Of a stretch of DNA of 40,833 nt, positions 34,398 through 40,833 are shown one piece after another. Numbering within the stretch: the stretch's first letter is position 1; the number at the start of each line of letters is the position of its first letter. The DNA is from Paenibacillus arenilitoris (GTDB lineage Bacteria; Bacillota; Bacilli; Paenibacillales; Paenibacillaceae). Location of the stretch: assembly GCF_014705655.1 (NCBI RefSeq), contig NZ_JACXIY010000051.1, positions 1 through 40,833 of the forward strand, written 5' to 3'. The position numbers and the translations under genes were made by a program. The notes under the pieces are model-generated. The model did no database searches. It saw only the letters and a list, made by a program, of their open reading frames with translations, and was not told where the DNA came from.

Positions 34398-35648
34398 CTA
34401 TCTTTTTCTTTTCATCTGGCGATACTTCTGCTCATGAAGTGATTTCCTGGTATGACTAGTGAACGAGAAATTCTCCAATTGATGGTAGAGTTGCTGCGCT
34501 TCTTCTCTAAGCTCCGCATCTTCCGATTGAATCGCAGCACAAAGCATCGTATCAGCTTGATGCTGCAGCAGCTTCAAACCCATTTGCTCATCACCACGGT
34601 CAAAAGCAACAATCGCGTCTTCAATGGCCAGTGCGGTCTCGGTGATTTTGATCTGTTTCTCCACGTACGGATCTACCTCTTGATGCATAAGAAGATAAAT
34701 GTCGCTTGTGAAGTCTACTTCTATCGAATGTTGAATCGCGCACAACTGAACGCCTTCCGAGACATCAGCATATTCCCATTGAAGATCAAGTATTTTATGC
34801 TTACCTTCCAAATGCGAACCGAATGATAGCTCAATAAGAATAGATTTGGTTTCTCCTTCAAACACATCACCAAGTATAAGCTGCATCCCCTGTTCGGCGG
34901 GATCGGCTTGATAACCGTATATGCGTTCTATAGATACGTTCTCTGACGGCTTCATTGTCAGATGCAAATTTTGCACGATGACCGATAACAAGCCTTCAAG
35001 CTCTTTGGAGAAAATACCCGGAATCTCTTCGGGCTTGGCAATGAAATAGAAGTTCCCTCCCCCGTGCTCAGCAATGCCTTCCATAAGCTCCTCGTCAAAC
35101 CCGTCCCCTGCTCCCATTGCGGTAATCCCAATTCCGAGCCTGACGAATTCTTTTGCAATGGAATGCAGCCTGGCAGCGTCCGTAATTCCTTCATTGGCAT
35201 GACCGTCCGATAAAAGAATGACACGGTTCACGCTGCCCAGTTCTTTTCCTTGCTTCACATGCTGAATACCCTGAAGCAGCCCGCCGCTAAGATTCGTGCT
35301 TCCACCGGTCGAGATAGCTTCAATTTTCGTTTTCAATCCGTCCTTATTTACCACCTTCTGCGGCGGGATTATCGTCTGCACCTCGTTATCGAAGACGACC
35401 AGGCTGAGTAGATCATGATCCTTCAATTGCTCTGTTACAAATCGACAAGCCTTCTTGCTAAACGCCAACGGCGCTCCCTCCATCGATCCGCTTCGATCAA
35501 GAACAAGCGAAATGTTCATAGGTGACCTGCTTGCCATTCGTGCCGTTCCATTCCCGTTCAATTCAACCAGTAAAAACGCCTTCTCTGTCCCTTTCGTCGA
35601 CCAGTAGCGTTTATTCAACCTTGTCGTCGTACAAATCCTCTCACTCAT
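34398..35648 (-). CDS. VWA-domain protein
   Basis: About 416 residues. The von Willebrand A domain has a complete metal-binding site: D-R-S-G-S in ISLVLDRSGSMEG, a threonine in GGSTNLSGG, and an aspartate in LLSDGHANEG. A C-terminal beta-rich segment and a helical tail follow. No signal peptide or membrane segment is visible, so it is probably cytoplasmic. VWA proteins mediate protein-protein contacts, often with MoxR-type ATPases, but none is encoded next to it. The ATG at 35648 is chosen because AGAAGGG lies nine bases upstream; an ATG three codons earlier abuts that site. Its promoter belongs to the shared set. Confidence 0.82.
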   Translation of the reverse strand: MSERICTTTRLNKRYWSTKGTEKAFLLVELNGNGTARMASRSPMNISLVLDRSGSMEGAPLAFSKKACRFVTEQLKDHDLLSLVVFDNEVQTIIPPQKVVNKDGLKTKIEAISTGGSTNLSGGLLQGIQHVKQGKELGSVNRVILLSDGHANEGITDAARLHSIAKEFVRLGIGITAMGAGDGFDEELMEGIAEHGGGNFYFIAKPEEIPGIFSKELEGLLSVIVQNLHLTMKPSENVSIERIYGYQADPAEQGMQLILGDVFEGETKSILIELSFGSHLEGKHKILDLQWEYADVSEGVQLCAIQHSIEVDFTSDIYLLMHQEVDPYVEKQIKITETALAIEDAIVAFDRGDEQMGLKLLQHQADTMLCAAIQSEDAELREEAQQLYHQLENFSFTSHTRKSLHEQKYRQMKRKR

Positions 35649-35683
35649 CTGCAGCATCCCTTCTCATCTGTTTAATTGATAAG

Positions 35684-35731
35684 AATGTAACATTTGAATC
35701 GGACGCTGTTCTGTCAGGGAATGTTTGTTCG
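35684..35731 (-). promoter_or_regulatory. Shared-architecture promoter of the VWA gene (element 2)
   Basis: Read on the minus strand: CGAACAAACATTCC (35718-35731), one mismatch to the LexA consensus. It is followed by CTGACA (35712-35717), 7 nt, GTC (35702-35704), 12 nt, then TACATT (35684-35689), preceded by TGT. The start codon lies 35 nt downstream. The box sits in the divergent region shared with the 203-aa gene. Confidence 0.7.
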
Positions 35732-35833
35732 ATAGAAAAAAGCTATTACGTTCCGGTCCTTTTAGTTAACGACCAGGAACCTTTTTGTAAATGCCGCGTC
35801 TAATGATCATCACATTTGAAGGAGCGGAGAATA

Positions 35834-36445
35834 ATGAGAATTACTTGCTACTGCGATCAATCAAGCAATATGGGCTACATCTATTTACAACCTCCAGCAG
35901 TTATTAGGAATGCTATTGAAACCGAAAACAAACTCAACAACTATTTGAATCCTAATCAAATCAGCATTCCATACATAACCGATATCTCCATTGCTCTATT
36001 TCTTGATCAAATGAGGGTTGCCGCGAATACTTTCGATGCTGATTATGGGGATATTTATGATACCGAGTATGGCAATGATATGGATGGAAATGGCTATATT
36101 ATCGGAATCGAATTAAATCTCTATCCTGATCGATTTGTTGATCTTATCTATAACCAGGCATATAAGGTCATACAAACAGAGTGGAAAGACAGAGAATTCC
36201 ATGTGGTCACTCTCGATCATGAAGACAATGTATTTAAGCCTGAGAATATCATTTACAAACTAACCGATCAGGAAGATGCTTTTATTGTTGTTCAGCTTGT
36301 AGAGCCGGAGCTGCTTGGATATCACTATACAAACATCGAAAACAGACACCCAATCGCATTTTTTAAGGCGTTGATTTCTGCAAGAAATGATATTTATCCA
36401 TTGGAGTATTTGCTAAATCCGGACTTTGTGATGCACAAGGATTGA
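35834..36445 (+). CDS. Unknown 203-aa protein, divergent from the VWA gene
   Basis: I do not recognise this protein confidently. The N-terminus (MRITCYCDQSSNMGYIYL, later IIGIELNLYPDRF) resembles DUF2283-type small proteins, with a long insert between the two strands. It is acidic and aromatic-rich, with no signal peptide, membrane segment or catalytic motif. The ATG at 35834 is preceded at nine bases by AAGGAG; a TTG six codons upstream overlaps that site and is rejected. It is monocistronic on the plus strand and followed by a strong inverted repeat. The LexA-type box of the VWA promoter lies upstream and could also affect this gene. Confidence 0.65.
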   Translation: MRITCYCDQSSNMGYIYLQPPAVIRNAIETENKLNNYLNPNQISIPYITDISIALFLDQMRVAANTFDADYGDIYDTEYGNDMDGNGYIIGIELNLYPDRFVDLIYNQAYKVIQTEWKDREFHVVTLDHEDNVFKPENIIYKLTDQEDAFIVVQLVEPELLGYHYTNIENRHPIAFFKALISARNDIYPLEYLLNPDFVMHKD

Positions 36446-36474
36446 CTATTTTATTGAAGCTCAACTTATCGGAG

Positions 36475-36528
36475 TAAGCGTCAAATAGCCCACACCCTGT
36501 CATCAAGGTATAGGCTATTTGACGCTTA
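36475..36528 (+). terminator. Perfect 16-bp inverted repeat, likely terminator
   Basis: Arms 36475-36490 (TAAGCGTCAAATAGCC) and 36513-36528 are perfect reverse complements with a 22-nt loop. On the plus strand they run into TATATATTTT, so it should terminate the 203-aa gene. The right arm contains the stop codon of the convergent DUF6933-like gene. Confidence 0.7.
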
Positions 36529-37035
36529 TATATTTTGCAAAGCATCGTACATGGTTTCGCCAGAATATAATTTGGGCAGCTTGAGAAAGACATACCTATT
36601 CAGCATACGATTGACTTGATTAATTTCAGGATCGCCAGTCTCAACAATATTACCTTCCATTTCATACTTTGCGACTACGATCATCTCATTGATTTGGCTA
36701 AGTATGCTTCTATCGCTTGTCGGGGTATAACTGACATTTTCACTATATTGTAAATATTTATCAATCCATGCTTCTTTCAATCCATCTGCAAGTAAATTAT
36801 CTGAGATTTGCTTTTTTATCAATTCTCCAAACCGTTTACAATCCGCCTTTACCAATCCGAATATTACAAAATTGTACCTTGTTTCGTTATTCATAACCAA
36901 TAGACACTTTCGGCGCTTAAATGAAAATAAATGAGCATGCCAACTGTAAAGCGGGTTAACATACTCCGGCTTCTCACTTAATAAATGGATATCAAGCTCG
37001 GTTGCCAGCTTTTTTGTGCACTGAATCGCAATCAT
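36526..37035 (-). CDS. DUF6933-like protein, last gene of the DUF3427 operon
   Basis: 169 residues. The opening MIAIQCTKKLATEL, SWHAHLFSFKRRKCLLVMNN and the FVIFGLVKAD segment match what I recall of DUF6933 proteins, which have no known function. There is no membrane segment or signal peptide. The ATG at 37035 follows GGGGAG at 11 bases, 25 nt behind the Nudix stop, so it is co-transcribed with the Nudix and DUF3427 genes. Its stop lies in the arm of a 16-bp inverted repeat shared with the convergent gene. The assignment is from memory of the family pattern; a role in defence is only suggested by the neighbours. Confidence 0.65.
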   Translation of the reverse strand: MIAIQCTKKLATELDIHLLSEKPEYVNPLYSWHAHLFSFKRRKCLLVMNNETRYNFVIFGLVKADCKRFGELIKKQISDNLLADGLKEAWIDKYLQYSENVSYTPTSDRSILSQINEMIVVAKYEMEGNIVETGDPEINQVNRMLNRYVFLKLPKLYSGETMYDALQNI

Positions 37036-37060
37036 CGAATGTTAATCTCTCCCCAGTCAT

Positions 37061-37456
37061 TTAGATTTCGTTCTGCTCAACAACCAACTCCCCCACAAAC
37101 CCAACATCGGCCTCCGCAAACGTATACTCCCCGAGCTCCTCCCTGCTCACCCACCGATACTCATCATGATCCATCAAAACAATCTCCCCGCTCACGTACT
37201 TCGCCCTATACGCGATCAAACGTATCTTCACCGTCCCATAATCATGCTCATTCACGCCAAAATACGCATAAGGATCGATCTCGATGCCCATCTCCTCCAG
37301 CAGTTCTCGCCGGAGGCAGTCCTCCGGCGATTCTCCCGGCTCGAGCTTCCCGCCCGGGAACTCCCAGAGGCCTGCCTGAGATTTCCCGGGTGCACGACGC
37401 GCGATCAGGATGCGCCCTGCCCCGTCCTCAATAATGGCCGCTGCCACTTCAATCAT
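37061..37456 (-). CDS. MutT-like Nudix hydrolase
   Basis: About 131 residues with a complete Nudix box: GGKLEPGESPEDCLRRELLEE, then MGI, that is G-x5-E-x7-RE-x2-EE-x-G. The N-terminus (IEVAAAIIEDGAGRILIARR) and the LWEFPGGK lead are those of MutT-type (d)NTP pyrophosphohydrolases, which cleave nucleoside triphosphates such as 8-oxo-dGTP. The ATG at 37456 is preferred to a GTG three codons earlier on similarity to MutT starts; both have weak sites. It begins 12 nt behind the DUF3427 helicase stop. Nudix and DUF3427 genes commonly sit side by side, so it may process a nucleotide linked to the helicase rather than clean the pool. Confidence 0.85.
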   Translation of the reverse strand: MIEVAAAIIEDGAGRILIARRAPGKSQAGLWEFPGGKLEPGESPEDCLRRELLEEMGIEIDPYAYFGVNEHDYGTVKIRLIAYRAKYVSGEIVLMDHDEYRWVSREELGEYTFAEADVGFVGELVVEQNEI

Positions 37457-37468
37457 CGCTCTCACATC

Positions 37469-40400
37469 CTATACAATCACTTTATTCGCCGCCGGCACGA
37501 GCGCTGGAGGCATGTCCTCCTTCAGGTGCCATACGATGCTCATCGGCTTGCTTCCTTCATGCCGGACATATTCGGCCTCGCCCAGAAAAACAAACGGAGA
37601 CGTATAGTTGTTCTCGTCTTTATACTCCCTTACGAACAACGCGATCCGGTTGCCTGTCTTCCTATGATTAATATACCGCTGAGCCGTGCTTGTTTGCTCC
37701 GAAATCCGGCTCTGCGTCTGCCAGTGGAAGAGGCGCTCGTTCATCGCGTAATCCTCATACAACGTCGACGGAGAGAAGTCCTTATCCGACTTGTTCAGCG
37801 TAATGAAGAAAATATCCGTCTTCTTGTCCTCGAAATATTTGACGCCCTCCCGGAAGCTCGGCGCCTTCTCTTCGTTCCAGTAACCGAACGCCGCCAGCAC
37901 CTGATCGGTCGAATATTTGCAGTGCAGATCCAGCGGGCAAGCATACGGCAGCTCGTTCCTCTTGTCCACGAAGTCGATATGCGTGCTGTTATACCTCAGG
38001 ATGTCCAATATTTCATCCTTGAAAGCCTGGCAAGCCACAACCGCTCGAATGCCATCCTCAATCCCCTCGAAGCCCTGACTTATAGGCGCTGAACGATAGA
38101 AGGTATAGTAGAACAGATTGAGCATCAATCGTTCTTCTTCCGTCTCCGCCTGTGCTTCCCCTTCCAAGAAGGCGATCATAAATTTCAGCAGCCTTCGCGA
38201 GTTCAGGCTTAACAAGGCCGGAAGCCGCTTCATGAGCTCATTTTCCCGCTCAAAAGCATAATCTTCCAGAAGCCCCGCTTCCACCATCAGCCTGCGAAAT
38301 GTCCGATTCCCGGTACGCCCGCCATAGAACTCGGACAAGGACATGCCGTGATACTGAACGAAGCTTTCCAGCGTCAGCTTCAGACCCGTATCTTCCTCAA
38401 AATATTTCATCTTGTTCACCAATCGCTTCCGATTGGTCGTCGCCTGCTTCAGGTTGCTGAGAATATACTCCTTCGACTGCTTCTCCAGCTGAATGAAGCT
38501 GCCGCGCGGCAGGCTGGAGAAGCCATGCTCTACGTAATGCTGAACGGAATGCTTGGTTCTACCCAGCAGGGCACGGAACTTATCTTGGAAGTTGTAATCC
38601 TTATGAGCCTGTCCGATAAAATCCAATACCGTCAGGCATTCTTTCCCGTCAGCCAAGCGCAGTCCGCGACCGAGCTGCTGCAGGAAGACGGTTAAGCTGT
38701 CCGTAGGCCGAAGGAACAGAATCGTGTTGACCTCCGGAATATCCACACCTTCGTTGTAGAGATCGACGACAAATATCATTTTGAGCTCCCCGCTCACCAG
38801 CCTGCCCTTCACGAGCTGACGATCCTCGTCGCTCGAACCGCCATGCAAGGCGATCGCGGGAATACCCGCATCCTCGAACACCTTCGCCATATATTGCGCG
38901 TGGTCGACGCTGACGCAGAAGCCGAGACCTTTGACATCGTCCAGATCGGTCACGTACTTGCGCAAGCTGTTCATGATCTGGGTCGCGCGGATTTTGTTAT
39001 GCGTATACAGGTTCTCCAGCTCTTGAAGATCGTAGCCTCGTCTGGACCATTTCACCTGAGACAAATCCACGCTATCCGTCACGCCAAAATATTGAAAAGG
39101 CGCCAGCAGCTTGCGATCGATCGCATCCGTCAGCCGAATCTCCGCGGCGATCGTATCGTCGAAGTAGCGCAAAATGTCCTTGCCATCCATCCGCTCCGGC
39201 GTAGCCGTCAGGCCAAGCAAGATCCGCGGCTCGTAATGCGCAAGCAGCTTCTGGTAGGACGGAGCCGCTGCATGATGGAACTCGTCCACGACGATGTAAT
39301 CATAGAAGTCAGGCGTCGTCAGCTCCGCCAGCTTAAGCGAGTTAAAGCTCTGAATGCTAATAAACAGATGCTCGATCGACTCCGCCTGATTGCTCCCTAC
39401 ATGCAGCTCGCCGAAGTTCAGATCCTTCATGATGTAGCGGAACGTATCCAAGCTTTGCTTCAGAATTTCTTCCCGATGTGCAACGAAGAGCAACCGAGTC
39501 CTAGAATTACGCTGGGCAAACCGTCTGTAGTCGAAGGCGGAGATGACGGTTTTGCCGACGCCCGTCGCCGCAACGAGCAGATTTTTCATTCGGCCGTATA
39601 ACGTCCGCTGCGCTTCCAGCTTCTCGAGAATCTCCTTCTGATAGTCATAGGGCGTAATGTCAAAATGAAACGTAAGATCGTTCCGTCCCTGTTCCTTTTT
39701 CTTCCCGAGCGCTTGCTTGAGCAGCTGTTCATGCGCCTCGTCGGAGGCGTTGAATGCCTTGAATTCGCGATCATTCCAGTAGCTCTCGAAGGTGGCTTCG
39801 ATCTTCTTCAGCACATCGTAGGAATCCTTCTCGGTTACCTTCAGGTTCCACTCCAAGCCGCTCGTAAGCGCGGGATTGGACAGGTTCGACGAGCCGACAT
39901 AGGCCGTCGTGAAGCCGGTATCTCTTTTGAACATATAAGCTTTGGCATGCAGCCGAGTACGCTCCGTATCGTAGGAGATCTTCACCTCCGTGTTCGACAG
40001 CTTGCTGAGCTCCATGATCGCCTTGTAATCGGTCGCTTCCATATACGTTGTCGTGATGACGCGCAGACGGCCGCCGCTCGCAGTGAACTGTTCAAGCTGC
40101 TCCATCAGAACGCGAAGCCCGCTCCACTTAATGAACGAAACGAGCAGATCGATCTGATCGGACGTTACGATCTCATGCTTCAACTCGCTCATCATATTCG
40201 GTTCCGAGTGCGCTCCGGTGAACAACGAGCTTTGCGACAGCGGAGTGGTAGGACGAAGCACCTTTTCCGCCCGAACGCCTCGAATATGGTTCAGCTTCGA
40301 ATAGACGTAGGTGAGCACCTCGCCTTGCTCGTCCAGCTGCAGCTCCTTGTATTCCTCCTGCCCGAGGCTATCCTTCAGAGTCGCGATAATTTCATTGCAG

Positions 40401-40621
40401 GTCCGAACCTGCGCGAGGATTGCATCCTCGTCGTTGCTATTTTGCTCCCTTACCGCCTTGAGCGCCCTGCGGGTAACCATCGCCAAATAGTTCGAAAGCA
40501 GCTTCCGCGCTTCCTCCGCATCCAGCGCTTCCTTCCCGATCTCGTACAAAGCCGGGTCCAGCGCCGCGAGCTGCCTCATCGTCACGTTATTGATGATTTG
40601 TTCGTAGAGACCTTGTTTCAT
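37469..40621 (-). CDS. PLD-DEAD helicase with DUF3427 C-terminus
   Basis: 1050 residues in four parts. First comes an unassigned N-terminus, then a phospholipase-D-like nuclease (H225-A-K227, then YVGSSNLSNPALTSGLEWN). Next is an SF2 helicase with AATGVGKT (K357), D446-E-F-H-H, GLTATPERMDG and FLQQLGRGLR. Last is a C-terminal DUF3427 region ending RIALFVREYKDENNY and SPFVFLGEAEYV. The ATG follows AGAGG. This domain set is typical of large restriction-like defence helicases. A single HKD motif means dimerisation for cleavage. It heads an operon with a Nudix hydrolase and a DUF6933-like protein. By eye it is more GC-rich than the pPIWI-RE and Hma genes, which suggests separate acquisition. Confidence 0.87.
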   Translation of the reverse strand: MKQGLYEQIINNVTMRQLAALDPALYEIGKEALDAEEARKLLSNYLAMVTRRALKAVREQNSNDEDAILAQVRTCNEIIATLKDSLGQEEYKELQLDEQGEVLTYVYSKLNHIRGVRAEKVLRPTTPLSQSSLFTGAHSEPNMMSELKHEIVTSDQIDLLVSFIKWSGLRVLMEQLEQFTASGGRLRVITTTYMEATDYKAIMELSKLSNTEVKISYDTERTRLHAKAYMFKRDTGFTTAYVGSSNLSNPALTSGLEWNLKVTEKDSYDVLKKIEATFESYWNDREFKAFNASDEAHEQLLKQALGKKKEQGRNDLTFHFDITPYDYQKEILEKLEAQRTLYGRMKNLLVAATGVGKTVISAFDYRRFAQRNSRTRLLFVAHREEILKQSLDTFRYIMKDLNFGELHVGSNQAESIEHLFISIQSFNSLKLAELTTPDFYDYIVVDEFHHAAAPSYQKLLAHYEPRILLGLTATPERMDGKDILRYFDDTIAAEIRLTDAIDRKLLAPFQYFGVTDSVDLSQVKWSRRGYDLQELENLYTHNKIRATQIMNSLRKYVTDLDDVKGLGFCVSVDHAQYMAKVFEDAGIPAIALHGGSSDEDRQLVKGRLVSGELKMIFVVDLYNEGVDIPEVNTILFLRPTDSLTVFLQQLGRGLRLADGKECLTVLDFIGQAHKDYNFQDKFRALLGRTKHSVQHYVEHGFSSLPRGSFIQLEKQSKEYILSNLKQATTNRKRLVNKMKYFEEDTGLKLTLESFVQYHGMSLSEFYGGRTGNRTFRRLMVEAGLLEDYAFERENELMKRLPALLSLNSRRLLKFMIAFLEGEAQAETEEERLMLNLFYYTFYRSAPISQGFEGIEDGIRAVVACQAFKDEILDILRYNSTHIDFVDKRNELPYACPLDLHCKYSTDQVLAAFGYWNEEKAPSFREGVKYFEDKKTDIFFITLNKSDKDFSPSTLYEDYAMNERLFHWQTQSRISEQTSTAQRYINHRKTGNRIALFVREYKDENNYTSPFVFLGEAEYVRHEGSKPMSIVWHLKEDMPPALVPAANKVIV

Positions 40622-40661
40622 CGAATACCTCTGCTTCTATCGGGTAATCCATTAGCTGCTT

Positions 40662-40787
40662 TTAATAGGCTTGAATCCCGAATTTTAATAGCTTCTTTGG
40701 TAGAAGGTCGTCAAGGTTCTGGATATCGTTATCCACCAACTCAATTAACTTGAGTCTTGCAAAAATATTGCCGTCAAATCGTGTTAC
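40662..40787 (-). pseudogene. Possible C-terminal fragment of an upstream gene
   Basis: A minus-strand open stretch of 41 codons reads like a protein tail (RFDGNIFARLKLIEL, then NLDDLLPKKLLKFGIQAY) and stops 40 nt before the DUF3427 gene. An in-frame TAA lies just upstream, with no start codon or ribosome site. It is therefore either a remnant or the end of a frameshifted gene that runs out of the window. The family is not recognised. Confidence 0.35.
40685..40714 (-). promoter_or_regulatory. Candidate promoter of the DUF3427 operon
   Basis: On the minus strand TTGACG (40709-40714, five of six -35 bases) is followed after 18 nt by TATTAA (40685-40690, four of six -10 bases). It lies 64 nt before the start codon, inside the decayed fragment. 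No shared-set box is present. Confidence 0.4.
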
Positions 40788-40833
40788 TTAAACTCAGAAG
40801 CTTAGAACCTTTGTCGGAGAGAGGAACAGAAGA

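Noticed and set aside
37166..38092. 308-codon plus-strand open frame
   Set aside because: It is antisense to the Nudix and DUF3427 genes, both with clear catalytic motifs; the translation has shadow-like composition.
39665..40753. 362-codon plus-strand open frame
   Set aside because: It lies opposite the PLD and helicase part of the DUF3427 protein; composition is biased and no family motif is seen.
1..40833. CRISPR array, tRNA or rRNA genes
   Set aside because: No regularly spaced direct repeats and no tRNA- or rRNA-like sequence were seen on either strand.

Overview
The window looks like a chromosomal segment of a Bacillota (Firmicutes) bacterium, most likely Paenibacillaceae. The evidence is strong AGGAGG-type ribosome sites, TTG and GTG starts, Gram-positive LexA-like boxes, AddAB-type nucleases, a YhaM-family exonuclease and a group IIC intron. 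No housekeeping operon, tRNA, rRNA or CRISPR array was found. Nearly every intact gene is a nuclease, helicase, methylase, NTPase or regulator, so the window reads as a defence island. Almost everything is on the minus strand, and the layout is given left to right.

Positions 1-1121 are a decayed edge: the 5' end of a group IIC intron inserted just behind an intrinsic terminator, then remnants of small genes. Positions 1122-8695 hold a minus-strand operon, read from the right: a restriction-nuclease-like protein, a DinG/XPD-type helicase, a pPIWI-RE protein (a prokaryotic Argonaute relative) and a YhaM-like OB-fold/HD 3'-5' exoribonuclease. The first three are the known pPIWI-RE module; the exonuclease is a translationally coupled fourth gene. 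Positions 8827-14068 are an McrBC-like operon: a 176-aa orphan, an McrB-type AAA+ NTPase, an McrC-like nuclease and a SpoT-like HD hydrolase. Positions 14365-23861 are an Hma-type (helicase, methylase, ATPase) operon: a 73-aa protein, DUF499 ATPase, DUF3780, DUF1156 DNA methylase and PLD-SNF2 helicase.

Positions 24318-25731 carry a divergent pair: a cysteine-rich protein and a DEDDh exonuclease. Positions 25818-34317 are an operon of a WYL regulator, an AddB-like nuclease, an AddA-like helicase-nuclease and a protein with two tandem PD-(D/E)XK-like domains. Positions 34398-36445 hold a VWA protein and a divergent 203-aa unknown. Positions 36526-40621 are a PLD-DEAD-DUF3427 helicase with a Nudix hydrolase and a DUF6933-like protein.

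The strongest unexplained signal is a shared promoter architecture in front of five separate transcription units (pPIWI-RE operon, McrBC-like operon, cysteine-rich protein, DEDDh exonuclease, VWA protein). Each has a LexA-like GAAC-N4-RTTYS box, then NTGACA, exactly 7 nt, GTC, exactly 12 nt, and a -10-like hexamer. This points to one damage- or infection-responsive regulon inside the island. LexA, a WYL-type activator (one is encoded here) or both could control it. All functions are assigned by reading motifs; no database search was run.
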